Below are positions 46,468 through 58,225 of a DNA stretch of 64,000 bases, in pieces. The notes beneath the pieces were generated by a model that saw nothing but the letters and a program-made list of their open reading frames with translations, did not search any database and was not told the origin of the DNA. The translations under genes and the position numbers were made by a program. Each line of letters begins with the position of its first letter. The stretch's first letter is position 1. This DNA is from Lumbricus rubellus (Eukaryota > Annelida > Clitellata > Crassiclitellata > Lumbricidae). The stretch spans positions 37,699,799 through 37,763,798 of the forward strand of contig OX243820.1 of the NCBI GenBank assembly GCA_945859605.1, read 5' to 3'.

Positions 46468-46790
46468 TGTATAATATTCATAAATTTAATATATACAATA
46501 TATAATAATATATACATGCATATATTTGCATATATATTAATATATATTTGCATATATTATGTGTGTGTATATATATCATGTCTTTATATGTATGTAATAT
46601 TTTGTTGTTGGCTGCTTTGGTTGGTTAGTTGTTGTTGTTTAATGACACCGTGTCATAACAAAGACGATTAACATTGCCCCTCTCCCCACTTTCTCCAGAC
46701 CTGGGACTGGCACTGCCAGAGATCTATTGTTTATTGTTGCATTTGTTTACTTGAAGTTTCATCTTGTATTTTGTGTTGTAAATAAATTTT
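44191..46790 (+). other. Probable 3' UTR of the DPP gene
   Basis: There is no coding signal after the stop. The stretch is AT-rich and contains an antisense SINE (45070-45210) and an (AT)n run near 46430. The first well-placed AATAAA noted is at 46781-46786, which would make a 2.6-kb 3' UTR. The end point is inferred from this hexamer only. Confidence 0.35.
45070..45210 (-). repeat. SINE copy in the probable DPP 3' UTR
   Basis: The reverse complement of the family: CACCCATTCAAG, GAGGCGCTCCCGACTAG, GTTTCACGCTGAAGCGC, GAAGGACTTGCTCAGGGTCC. The head with the A box is not visible. Confidence 0.6.
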
Positions 46791-49700
46791 CATCGTGACC
46801 AATAATTATATAATTCATTAAAATCTGTTAATATTATTATCCTCGTCTGTTTCGTTCATTACTCGTAAGAAATTCAATGAGTGTCTGAATCTAACAACAG
46901 GACCTGCTGTCTGCCTTGGTCTGGTGTGAACCTCTTGACACCTTTGACTGATCATCATACCAAATACCCTCATTAACATTAGCACAACTTAATAACAACA
47001 AGACATGTGTATGATCATTCATCAGTTTATTTATAAACAGCTCAAGAAGACACATTTTCATTATCTGTCATGTTACGTCTCTTCAGATCTGTTAGAAAGC
47101 AGCACTTCTAAAAGTTTTTAATCAGTGCTAAAATAAAAGTATGCACGCTTAAACACACAGACACGATAAAATATCGTGTGTCTGTCTGTGTAGACCTGTG
47201 TTATTTCAGGGACAGAAGACATACAAAAACAGACAAGATTACTTCATACTGAAGCTTTTCAGGTTCTTCAAACATCAGATTATGTTATGAGTGTCAGTAA
47301 GTAGGCTATGTTAGCATGAGAAAGATCGAGACAGACAGAAAAAGACAGACAGACGGAGACAGTGAGATACCTATTTTACGAACAAACACGCAAGCTGATC
47401 AGATGAAACAAAAAGCAACCATTGTGCTCACTCTAAATAAAAAAGAATGTCAATCCTACAAGACTTTAAAGTTTAAATTAAATTTATCCCTATGACATAA
47501 ATAATACGAAATTAATTCGCACAACTTGTGTTAACTCAGAAAGTAAAATCGATGTCAAATTATTACAACCACGAATAATTCTAATCAAAACCCGATTAAT
47601 TTCTGTCGGCAGAAAAATTGCAAATCATAAGTAATAAATGAAAAACAAAAAATGGCAGAATTCTGTTAAAATCAAATTAAAAAAACTGTATGAGAAGTTA
47701 GCAGACCTGAAAGAATGCCTGAGTAAATCAAACGCATTGTGAAGCGTGTAGCCCTCAAAAGAGTTTCGTAAAAAGCTGACTGTTTTGTTTTGACAAAATT
47801 TAAAGTATGAGTCAAAATCCAGAGATCTCTCTAAAAGTTTAACCAGGCATGCAAACTACCGAATTCTCATTGGCATAGCTGAATATTGTTTCTTGCGAAT
47901 AACAATATGCTTTAACTTTGAGGACGACAAACGAAAGAAGGCACATAACGATACTAATATTAAAAACAACACTAATCAAAATTTAATCAGCGAAGCAAAA
48001 ACAAAGGAAAATTAATAAATAATTTCTTCTGGAACACGAACATAAATTTGCTAACGTATGATCAGTACATCAAGTCAACATTCACACAACAAAGTCATAA
48101 CCAGTTGAACAAATTAAAAACTATATTAATCGTTTAAATATATTTTTATACAACAATAATCCTCGGGCATCGTGTCAACCTTGGATTACAACTAATAATT
48201 TCATTTGAATATCCATCAGGGTCAATATTGAATTTGCTCTTCTCAGACCTTAACTATTGAGTATCAGAGAAACTTCATTGACTCAGCTCTCATCAATCAA
48301 TCAGCCTCACAAGATGTAGCATTCATAGTTTTATAGAGGCTTTGCATTTAGCAAAAACTCAGAACCGCAATCTCGCAGAAATTCAGCCTCTTACCATATA
48401 TTAATTATTATAAATTAATTAGAAACATGTATCACACCGGTATCTAAAGCTCAAAGCATTTATAGATTGATGTCGAACCAATACTCAACTGTAACCAATC
48501 AACATCCAACTAAACAAAGTAAGACTGTGCTTGATAATGATAAAATGGTAAAAGCCAGTCTTAAGTAAAAATAAAATGACACCAACTGAACAAGGATTCA
48601 AACTCTCATGGCATTGTTAACAGCACGGCACCATAATTACCGAAACTACACAACCCATACTACTGCACTGGCTGGGCATCACCAGTTCACTACACAGCAT
48701 TTACACAACACTACCTTGAGATTGTTGTGTTGACATCTAACAGTTATTAATGCAGTGTAAAGCTAGCACACGTTAATCATAATCACACATTGTTTAGGCA
48801 CCACCATCTCATGACCAAGGCATTAATCGACAGCGTTAGGCAACAATTGCGAGTGAAGGATTTGAGTCTCAACATCCCTAACACAGTCACCATTACAGGA
48901 GGAGCAACTCAAACCCTTGCTCTCCATGTTTCAAGCTGAGACCTTTAACCGGTGCAATTAGTCATAAAAAATCTTCATCCAATAACAATCATACAAATAG
49001 TATGAATTGACTTCCAAGGCAACAGGCAAAGAAGCAAATAACAACGGCAAAATAAGAACGTAAGAAAACTTTTTAATCAAATCGCCCGTTGTTTTCAAGG
49101 TTGACCACTTCTAAAGCCATTACCCAATCAAAAGTCGGCAGTGGTGGTATCAGGAAGCTCAAATATTTTTACCACACGGCAGCGAAAATGTTTCGAGAAG
49201 CGCTCAAGAATTTTTACGGCATAAATACATGCGGAAGTGTTGAAAACTATGGCACTAGAAAGCATTCTCTAGCTAGACTTTTCTTGTCGATTTTCACTCG
49301 GTTAGGGGTTGTCCAAATATTACGTATGCTGGGAGGGAGGGTCATCTGATTTAGGTGATTTGCATACAGAGGGGGGGGGGGGGGAAAGAGTCCTGACAAA
49401 AGGCACATACACAAAATAAATTTCAAATTATGACGCTGACATTAGACTATTTATAACTCTGTATTATTATCCTGTAGTCATACAATAGAATTTGATTTAA
49501 ATTAGAATTAAATTCTGTTCAGATCTAAACAGTAAACCATAACAGTTAACAAATTTTTAGCTTTCAGATATGATGTCTAACAAAAATAAATAGTAGCCTA
49601 TGTATGGTAAAATAAATGTTTTATAGTAGCCAATTAACTTTTGTGAGGGATAGAGAAGCTCATTTGAACGTGCACTTAAGGGCGTGAGGGGGTGGTTCCA

Positions 49701-49932
49701 CAATATTTACAAGCTGCAACAGGGGTGGCTGGGGGTAAAAAATACAACTTTTTCATACGTAATATGTTGATGGGTCCTACACCATTTTCTGTGGTTAGAC
49801 TTAAACTTGTCAATGGTCATTTGGTTAAGAGATTAGAGTGGACCGAAGAAGAGGAGGACGCTGAAGAAAGTGTTTCTCTACTTTCCCCGAATTAGTTTTC
49901 TTTTGGTGGCTTCACGAAACGTGTGGTTCGAT
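46791..49932. other. Region between convergent genes; possible GORASP 3' UTR
   Basis: AT-rich without coding signal. For the minus strand an AATAAA overlaps the GORASP stop and another occurs near 47030, so the 3' UTR may be very short or about 2.9 kb. A possible small MITE with ATATTACGTATG ends lies at about 49305-49780. Confidence 0.4.
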
Positions 49933-50634
49933 TTATTTCGTTGTAGACTGATCGATTGTTTCGCTCATGTCGTCTGCTACCGAGGGATCATTTGTTTTGT
50001 CATCATCTGAAGCAGAGGGATCATCTGTTATGTCATCCTCTGAATCTGAGGGATCATTCGTTTTGCTGTCGTCTGTCACTGAGGGATCATTCGTTTTGTC
50101 ATGAAGTGAGGCCAAGGGATCATTCGTTCCATCAACATTGCACTCGTAAAGATCGTCTTGTATTTCGCCGCTGCCTCCATCGCCAGCCGTCTGCTCAGAA
50201 ACCGTGGAGACCGTTTCCACGGCAACAGGCTCTGACGCGGTCACCGTGACGACGTCCAGCTTCAGCTCAGAAGTCGTCGGTGTCTTTGTTTCGTCGGACG
50301 ACGACAAAGCAGTTTCTCCATGAAGATGTGCATCTTCATCTTGCGAAAGCGTCTTCACCACATCACTGCCACGCCCTCCATCAGTAGCTCCACCCACATT
50401 GCCACGTGACACCTCACTGCCATGGTGATGATCAACTGACACAACGTCGCTCTGTGCTGTCGTCAGGTCGACTGGTGGCGACGCGTCAGTGTCAGGAGTC
50501 AAGTTACTGACAGCAGGAAGCGAAATGTCAGCATTGGCTGACAAGGTGGCAGACAGATCAGATGGTTGGAAGCTCACTTTGGAGCTTTCGATTGGAGTTT
50601 CTTCCGCCTCTGTCGTCAACGCAACGGCTGAGAT
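49933..50634 (-). CDS. GORASP terminal exon: low-complexity acidic tail with TNDPS repeats
   Basis: The exon starts [20 protein letters not shown] after a cttctcccag-type acceptor and stays Ser/Thr/Asp/Glu-rich. The last 65 or so residues contain five imperfect repeats of about 13 residues around (T)NDPS-(S)DDD. It ends DQSTTK, TAA at 49935-49933; AATAAA overlaps the stop codon. I see no recognised domain. Confidence 0.85.
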   Translation of the reverse strand: MSAVALTTEAEETPIESSKVSFQPSDLSATLSANADISLPAVSNLTPDTDASPPVDLTTAQSDVVSVDHHHGSEVSRGNVGGATDGGRGSDVVKTLSQDEDAHLHGETALSSSDETKTPTTSELKLDVVTVTASEPVAVETVSTVSEQTAGDGGSGEIQDDLYECNVDGTNDPLASLHDKTNDPSVTDDSKTNDPSDSEDDITDDPSASDDDKTNDPSVADDMSETIDQSTTK

Positions 50635-53600
50635 CTGGGAGAAAGAAATAAAATAATAACAAAATAAATTAAAATAATCTTCATTTAATTTCAAACTGAC
50701 ACAATGTATTATTGTATAATTGCAATTATTGTATGATCGAATGATCACAAGTCAATGCAGGAGTCGACTACAACGCAGCGGTGCTATTTCTCGGTGGCTG
50801 GCTTTAGAACGTTGAATTGGTTTTCTGTTGCACTCTGTCTTGTGCCTAGACGTCACACCACTATGTTCCATTCGAAGTTAAAAACTGTCCTATTTAGCAG
50901 TGGTTGCACTGCAAGCGCTTCTGAGTAGATAACATTGAAGGTGCGCTATATAAAAACTCAATAATAAATGCACACATAATTATGGTTATTCTGTTACGCT
51001 GACGTACCTCTGATGCAATGTTCGCCAGCTGAGTGGTCAAAGCAAGTTGGTCAATTTTGGTCACTTTCTCATCGTCACGTTCATTGTGACCCAACTCAAC
51101 GTTTAATCTGTCGCTGTCGTCTTCAACCAAAGAATGACCATGATCCAACAACTGACCATGCTGATGATCATGAACGTGATCGACATGTGAATGGTCATCG
51201 TGAGAGTGATCGTGTGAATGATCATCATGAGAGTGATCATGTGAATGATCATGATCATCATGAGAGTGATCATGTGAATGATCATGATCATCATGAGAGT
51301 GATCATGTGAATGATCATGATCATCATGAGAGAGATGGTCATGTGAATGGTCATGATCATGAGAGTGATCGTCATGAGCATGAGAGTGATCATGAGAGCC
51401 ATCTTGGCAATGATCATGTGAATGATCATTATCACCATGAGGGTGATCATGATGATGATCATGATCATGATCGTGGTGATGCTCATGAGAGTGATCATGA
51501 TGATGATCATGTGAATGATCATGGTCATCATGAGCCTGATCACGTGAATGCCCATGTGAATGATCATGATTATGATCATGATGATGATCATGATCATGGT
51601 GACTGTGATCATGTGAGTGACCATGGCAATCGCCATCATGATGGTGATGATCTCCGCCGTGCTCGTGCTCATGATCATGACAAGAGTGCTCATGATCATC
51701 GACGTCAGTGTTCTCTAGCGGTATTCTGTGTAGATATCCATATCCGATTCCGCATCCAAGGCTGTTACAAAACATAATATAAGAGATTGCACTCTCGTAT
51801 TTCTTCACACATAAAAATACAAAAACATTTTTTTACTCTGCATCATACACAATACAATACAATACAATACAATACAATACAATAAATACACTACCGCTGT
51901 GATCTGGTGTCTTAAAGTACAACAAAGATGGGGCAATTGAGGGTAAGTCAGGATAAGTGCAAGTTGTAAGAAAGTTGTAAGTGATATCCTTATGAGCACT
52001 AAGATAAGTTTCTGTAACACCAGGCATACTTATTGAGTCAAGATTTGTACCACCTGCATCCAGGTAAAGTCAACACAACTACAGGTACAACGAGTACACT
52101 GGCCGTACACTGAAAATTAGATGGCAAGGAAGAGAGACAGGCCACCCGCTCTCATAAGCCGAGGCTAAAAAAATTAAGTCGCTAACACTTCACACCCATG
52201 GCTGCCCCAGGGTTAAATGGTCATTGTTCCTAATCACCCCTAACAACAAGTTGAGTCGTACCCACCTTCCTTCTCCGCCCCATTGGTTGTTCGGGGTGAT
52301 GGTCACCTCACGACAGTTATCCTGCTCTGAATTGTAGACGAAGAGACGCACTGGTCGCCCGTTGTATGACTCGATCATGTCGAACAAGTCGTCAGCCTAC
52401 AAGGAAACATCAATATACACGTTTACTGCGTAACGTAATTTTTATAAACATAGCCAAGAATTTATGCAACAAAGTCTACAGATACAGTACTGGATTTGTA
52501 GGCGTTGCCATGGCAACCACTTGTTGGCATCACCACGACAACCACCGGTTTGCGTGACCATTACCCCAGACATTTTGGCAACCAGGGTATAGCCGGGGCA
52601 GTCATACAGGTGACCAGTGCAGGGGACAATTCATGCCCCAAATAAACACTGGGTAGAGCCAAATTCTTGCAGGGCAACGACCAGGGCAAAGGCTTTGTGC
52701 CAGGATATTTGCCCTGCCCTGGCATCACCACTGCATAACCAAAAGAACCACTTGTGCTGCTCAAATACCACTTGTATTTACATAGATGGTGATGAGTTCT
52801 CTGCCCAAAGGCAGGTTCATTGGCTTTACGCCTCTGGGGATGAGATGAGTGAGGTGGTTTCCTGTTGCATATACATAGATATTTGTTTATTTCATAATAC
52901 AACAGGCACAAATGATGCTATAGTGGACAATGAACAAGTTTTGCAGTTGTCAATGAGTTCTGCTTAGAGTTCGAACAGCATTCGTAGAATGAACGCAATC
53001 AAAGTTGTGCATCGTAAATAAGTAAGTTAAGTCCGTAAAAAAGTCTCAACCTTAGTGAGAAGCGCATCTGCTCCGACGATGTAGTCTGTGTTCGAGATCA
53101 ACGCAGCAGCTGAAGCGGGAGAATTCGGCATCACATCCTGCAAACGATACAACCATAAACATAATTTTAAAAACTAGTAAATTAATTAAATTGTCAAATA
53201 ACAGAACCATGCTTCAAAACAATACGTCTACAAAAAAGTCTGTAGACATAAAAATTTAATTAACTATCTGAGATTTTAGATCAAATAGTGTTACGACATT
53301 TTTTTCATTCACATCTGGAGACGATACTGCTGATAAGATATATCAGTAGTATTATTACTTATTGCGCCGCCGAGTAGGTTTCTCGGAGACGCGCTATATA
53401 AATTTTCAGAATGAATGAATGTGTGCATGAGTGAATGAATGAATACCAGTCATAGTAAATAATGATGCAATGCATCAACTTAAAGTCTAATAAATTCAAC
53501 TTGAAAAACTCGCTATTTCACGATTAATTAACAATTAAATAACTGTCCAGAATAATTATAAATGGAAAAAACCAGTTTAGTTCAACTCACCAAAACGTGC

Positions 53601-56532
53601 CAAACCTTTTCGAGGATACCTTCAAACGAACAGAATCTGGAAAGAAACATGAAATGTAATGTAACGTACAAAAGACTAAAACATCAACCAACTGAACGTA
53701 ATGTAATGCAAAATCTCAAAGAGCACAAAAGATTCAGAGGACCAGCCTATTAACCGGCGCTATGTTAATTTCAAGTTACCAATAGACGGGTTATTTGGTC
53801 TGTTCCGGTGCCAGGTCAGAATTCAGGGAGGTCAATCAGAGGTGAAAATCTGTGTTGGTGATCATGGTGGAGAAGTCGAATCAGGATAAGATAGTTTGTA
53901 GTTTGGCTTTCAGTGATGAGTGAAAAGCTTCAGAAAAGAATGGAAGTGGAGGTCTATGTTGGGAGGACAAGCAAACTGAAACAGTGTAACGTAATTTAAT
54001 ATTTACACAGCATCACATTGTGGGTGCACTGGTGTAAAGGTATGTTCGTTGTTTGGAGCTGGAAGGTTGTGGGGTTCGAACCCACCTCAAACCGCCGCTA
54101 GGACCCTGAGCAAGTCCTTCACTCGCAATTGCTCATGCACTATTGCCGTGGGAGTGCCTCTTAGTAGAAATCTTGAAGAGGTGAGTATAACAATTGCTAT
54201 ACATACATACATAGAAAGGATGTGTTCCATTTTAAGTATAAATGCATATTTCACTTGTTTGAATGAATGTATGCATAGAGTACCTCACAGAAAGGCATGC
54301 ACAAACAGCAATCTCTTGCATTATAAGGGTAACAAACTCATGGCTACCACAGTAAAACAATATACCTTATTGAAACGCCGAGAAGACCCTGGCCACCCCA
54401 GTGCTCACTCGGGGTTAGATCGACGTCTCGAACTTTCCCTGTCTTCAGGCTGTAGATGCTGGCTTTGACCGGGCGATCAAGACTGGTCATCAGAAGCTTC
54501 TTCATTGTGTCATTTTCCTCATTCTGGACAAAGATGAATTTAAATGGATTTAGTCAAAGATATAGATTTAAGCATCTTAGAATAGGCTACACATGTTATG
54601 CACCAACTAAGAAATTAATACATTGAGTAATTACTGAATGGGTGGATTAATGGGTGAGTGGAAAAGTTGGAGCATGGGTTGATGGATTGATGGATCAATG
54701 AATGGATGGATCAATGGATGGATGGATCAATGGATGGATTGGTGGATGAGTGGGTGGGTGGAAGGGTGAATGGATGGATTGATAGTCAAGCGGGTGGGCA
54801 CAAGGGTGAGACGAAGGATGGATTAGTGGATGAATCAATCTATATATATAAAAATGAACTTTCCAAATGTTCGTCGCATTTTCACGCTGAAAGTGACCCA
54901 CCGATTATTTTGAAAATTTTACAACACCTTCCATTCCCATTCAACCGCATGTTAAGATGTTTTCACCCGAAAAAACGCAACCGTTTCCACAAAAAGTGAA
55001 CTTTGCAACTTTGCAATCCGTTCGTCCGCCATTTGCAAACTAAACACGTCCCACACGGCTGCAGAGATTTCATAAACGCCGTCTCAAAACACAGCAACGA
55101 AACATCAATGAGGTGCGGTGCTATGACGTCATAAGCGAGTCGCGATTAATTTTCCAAAGAGGCCGCTTTTAGGCCGTTTCACAAAGCGGCCTTTGGGCTT
55201 GGAATGGACGCTGCGACGGAAGAAAGGAGCGGAGGGAGCGGGACAAAGACGGTGGAGAGGGAGCGGAGGGGGAGGGGGAGGGGAGGTGGAGGTCAAGGGG
55301 AGTGGGAAGGGGAGGGGGACGGAGGGGAAGGGAGAGGGGAAGGGGAGTGGGAGGGAGAGGGACGAGGGGGAGGGAGAAAGGGAAGGGAGGTGGAGCGCGA
55401 GAGGGAGGGGGAGAGGGAGGGGGAGGGGGAAGGGGGAAGGGGGAGGGAAGGGGGAGGGGAGGGGGAGGGGAGGAGGGAGGGGGAGGAGGAGGGAAAGGGA
55501 GAGGGGGAGGGGGAGGGGGAGGGGGAGAGGAGGGGGAGGGGGAGGGGGAGGGGGAGGGGGAGGGGGAGGGGGAGGGGGAGGGGGAGGGGGAGGGGGGAGG
55601 GGGAGGGGGAGGAGGAGGGGGAGGAGGAGGGGGAGGGGGAGGGGGAGGGGGAGGGGGAGGGGGAGGGGGAGGGGGAGGGGGAGGGGGAGGGGGAGGGGGA
55701 GGGGGAGGGGGAGGGGGAGGGGGAGGGGAGGGGGAGGGGGAGGGGGAGGGGAGGGGGAGGGGAGGGGGAGGGGAGGGAAAGGGAGAGGGGACGGGGAGGG
55801 GGAGAAGGAGGGGAGGGGAGGGGAGGGGAGGGGGAGGGGCAGGGGAGGAGGAGGGGGAGGGGAGGGGGAGGGGAAGGGGAGCCTCTTTTCAGCCACAGCA
55901 ACGCGTGGCCGGGTTCAGCTAGTGTATAGATAAATAGGTTCGTTGTAGCGAGTGGGCGCATTGGATGGATGGATAAATTTATGAGCAGATGCCTTAATGG
56001 CTGAATGAAGGAAAGTAAGTTGGCGATTTGATGAATATAAAAGGTCAAGACGTGTCATACGTAGTACACTCACCAGCCTCACGTCCTGGATCGCAATGAT
56101 GAAGTCAAAGAAAGCCTGTAGACCAGCAGTATGCCCGGGTGAACTGTCTTGCACCTACAGAATAAAACGCGCCTATGATTATCTAACATGCTGTTATGCA
56201 TAACAACAATTATTGCATCCATAGCAATGTCTTTTTGACAGCAGTGATGGCTGTCTAGGTTAACTGTATATAATTAATTAATGTACAATGCCCCCATTTA
56301 ACACTCAAAGAATTACAACTAACTCACTAAATCGTTCAAATTGGGTTACTTGCTTTCAAAGAGCATACTGCAGTTTTTAATACTATAACACATGTTGAAC
56401 TTTCAAATAGCAATATGTAGGCGGTATATAAATTCTTTTCGTCACTGTTAGGAATTTGAGACACACCCGCAAAACGTGATAGCCATCCTTTCCAACGCCA
56501 GCAACCGCTTCGGAACTCTGATTTCCACCCAT
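49933..56532 (-). CDS. GORASP2: Golgi reassembly stacking protein (GRASP55/65) with His-rich extension
   Basis: Eight exons on the minus strand join in phase: 56532-56467, 56154-56074, 54523-54366, 53636-53591, 53137-53051, 52396-52266, 51761-51008, 50634-49933 (TAA). The product is 674 residues. MGGNQSS at the start is a canonical N-myristoylation site. PDZ1 runs from about residue 15 to 104 ([28 protein letters not shown]). PDZ2 runs from about 113 to 204 ([36 protein letters not shown] region). His19 and Cys104 correspond to human GRASP55 His18 and Cys103, reported to join golgin-45 cysteines in a zinc site. GRASPs tether Golgi cisternae through PDZ oligomerisation and serve unconventional secretion. 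The usual Ser/Pro-rich tail is replaced by a His/Asp/Ser block (213-392) and an acidic repeat tail. The symbol is by family resemblance; an invertebrate single-copy gene could equally be called GORASP. Confidence 0.93.
50830..50975 (+). repeat. LINE 3' end in a GORASP intron (antisense to the gene)
   Basis: A frame reads [20 protein letters not shown] then KLKTVLFSS, followed by GCGCTTCTGAGTAG and GGTGCGCTATATAAA. It is a relative of the copies at 3325 and 40800. Confidence 0.5.
51008..51761 (-). CDS. GORASP exon encoding the end of PDZ2 and a 180-residue His/Asp/Ser-rich tract
   Basis: The acceptor follows ttttgtaacag; the split Ser codon is followed by [14 protein letters not shown], closing PDZ2. 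From residue 213 to 392 the protein is built of H, D, S, G and E, with units such as [11 protein letters not shown] repeated about every 11 residues. At the DNA level this is a 33-bp minisatellite, clearest at 51220-51330. The exon then returns to ordinary sequence ([19 protein letters not shown]) before a gtacgt donor. The frame stays open through 754 nt and both flanks are conserved, so the tract is inside the real reading frame. Confidence 0.9.
52400..53040. other. GORASP intron 5
   Basis: Contains CCAGGGCA/GCCCTGGC-rich phrases at 52570-52740 that look like a degenerate repeat. No coding match. Confidence 0.4.
53340..53430 (+). repeat. LINE/SINE 3' tail in a GORASP intron
   Basis: GCGCCGCCGAGTAGG, GACGCGCTATATAAATTT and a short GAAT run match the family tail. 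Only the tail is present. Confidence 0.45.
54019..54210 (+). repeat. tRNA-derived SINE, near full length
   Basis: GTGCACTGGTGTAAAGG (A-box region), GGTTCGAACCC (B box), CTGAGCAAGTCCTTCACTCG, then TGCCTCTTAGTAGAAATCTT and a short tail. It is antisense to GORASP, in the intron between exons 3 and 4. Confidence 0.75.
54840..55923 (+). mobile_element. Helitron-like non-autonomous element with a 0.65-kb GGGGGA tract
   Basis: It begins CTATATATATAAAAATG and ends CAACGCGTGGCCGGGTTCAG followed by CTAGT, the same termini as the copy at 38371. Between 55235 and 55885 it is almost only G and A in GGGGGA hexamers with variants. It is antisense within a GORASP intron. The long frames across the tract are translation of the repeat. 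Confidence 0.65.
56467..56532 (-). CDS. GORASP first coding exon (myristoylation signal, start of PDZ1)
   Basis: Twenty-two codons starting at ATG 56532-56530, reading [20 protein letters not shown] then LR, before a gtgtgt donor. Gly2 with Ser6 fits the N-myristoyltransferase consensus, and the DGYHVLR ending matches vertebrate GRASP EGYHVLR. This fixes the start. A hAT-type insertion lies 153 bp upstream. Confidence 0.9.
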
Positions 56533-56684
56533 AACGGTGGATACAGGACGGGAACACAGCTGAATTTAAATTTTTACTTCTGGATATGTTTTTTATTTTA
56601 TTTTATTGAGCGTAAACAGTCGTCAAAAAACGTAAATAAGGTACGTGGCAGCGCCGACGATATATTGCGACTGAGCAACGCGGA

Positions 56685-57091
56685 CAGTGTTGCCACTGAG
56701 GTTTCAGAAAAAAACATAGAATTCCTATAAAAAAAAACACAGAAAAACACAGACGTCGCCCGGCCGAAAAGTAAAGAAAATTTCTTATTTTCGCCGGCAA
56801 AAAAGTTGATGACCTTTTTTTTTTTTTTTTTTTTTTTTTTAAGTTATCCGTTCCGAAAAGTCAAAAAAAAACCAGAAACCCAGACAAAAACGGGAAAAAA
56901 CACAGATTTTCCAAAAAAAAAACCAGAAACCCAGACGAAAACGGAAAAAAAACACAGATTTTACAAAAAAAACACAGAAATCCAGACGAAAACGCAAAAA
57001 AACATAGATTTTCCCCAAAAAAAACCCAGAAACACAGACGAAAGCAAAAAAACATAGATCTATGTGGAAAAACACAGCTGTGGCATCACTG
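56685..57091. mobile_element. hAT-type MITE upstream of GORASP
   Basis: The ends CAGTGTTGCCAC and GTGGCATCACTG are flanked by a perfect 8-bp duplication AACGCGGA (56677-56684, 57092-57099). The interior is an A-rich tandem array of roughly 45-bp units containing CACAGATTTTCC and CAGACGAAAACG. It lies 153 bp upstream of the GORASP start codon, in its promoter or 5' UTR. Confidence 0.85.
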
Positions 57092-57889
57092 AACGCGGAA
57101 GGTCTAGGACGCGGTACTGCTCGCGCCATCTATAATTTGACTGTGAATAAGTTCACTTAAGTAATTCTTTTACCCAGAAGTTAGAACCAACACAATCATG
57201 GAGCTTTTTTACAGCTACATGGAACAAAAATAATTTATTGTTTAACCTCTAATAGACCTACTACGTCAGTAGCTTTGCATTAATTACTCGCGGTAGGTCT
57301 GCATTATCTTTCAACTAGTATGTGGTGGTAGAAATGCAAGTAGGCCTATACACCCGCCCCCATAGGCCTACCTCCACAAAATTGTGCCCAATCCTTTAGG
57401 CTCTTACAGACACCCACACGAGCAGTCCACTTACTCTGAAAGCAGCCCGTGGGTGTGTTCGAATCCACAGAGCTTGCCCAATCAAAACCCCGCGTGTCCT
57501 CAAACCCCGCCTACTACAACCGAAAGCCAACACCCCCTCCCCCCCCCCAATGGGCTGAGCTGCGCCATAGACGTTCAGAACTGTTACAGGCCTTCTATGT
57601 GTGTGGATACGAGAAGTGTATACATACATGTATTGATTGACCCAGTGAAGTGGACTTTCTGACCAAAGCTGACCGGCTATTTTTAGTCGTCGTCATCTGC
57701 TCAACTTGATGCAGTAGGCGTAACTGACCTACTCAGCATAATAATAATTATTATGTCATTGATATCAAGTCTTCCGGTTCAAAGGTGGATCCGCGTTTTC
57801 TCTGTCTGGATTCTATGCTTCAGTCTAATGGTTCGTACAGTCATGATATGACATCTATCTCGGATCGTCTATTTGTGCATAGCCTAATA

Positions 57890-58225
57890 ATTGTAATTAG
57901 ACAGGTACCGAATATTCGCTTCGCATTCGCTATTCGGTATTCTGCCGAATAGTAGTGATCGGACGGAATACGAATAGTGGTCACGTGACATATTTTGCTT
58001 CTGCATATGCGGATGCTATAATAGCGAGTCGACTCCACGGGATGATTCAAAAATTACATGCAATTAGCCTAACTGATCTAAAAGTTTTGCTTAAGCTTAA
58101 GTCCAGGACCTACATTTTAACTTTTGAATCTTCTTGGTATGGACCTATTTTGTACACTATTCGTACTCTTATTCGGCCGAATAGTCGGTTCAATTATTCG
58201 TATATTCGGCCGAATAGTGATGATC
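57890..58225. repeat. Element with repeated ATTCGGCCGAATA words
   Basis: CGAATA and TATTCG words cluster at both edges (57907-57955, 58155-58222), including the palindrome ATTCGGCCGAAT twice. It looks like a small inverted-repeat element, but I could not define clean ends. Confidence 0.35.

Noticed and set aside
51013..51777. 254-codon plus-strand frame and 198-codon Ile/Met-rich minus frame over the His tract
   Set aside because: They are shadow frames of the GORASP His exon, open only because of the 33-bp periodicity. The GRASP-conserved frame decides.
55129..56048. Open frames over 200 codons rich in Gly/Arg/Glu or Pro/Leu/Ser
   Set aside because: They read the GGGGGA tract inside a Helitron-like element on both strands. 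Codon periodicity comes from the hexamer, and no start, domain or splice context supports them.
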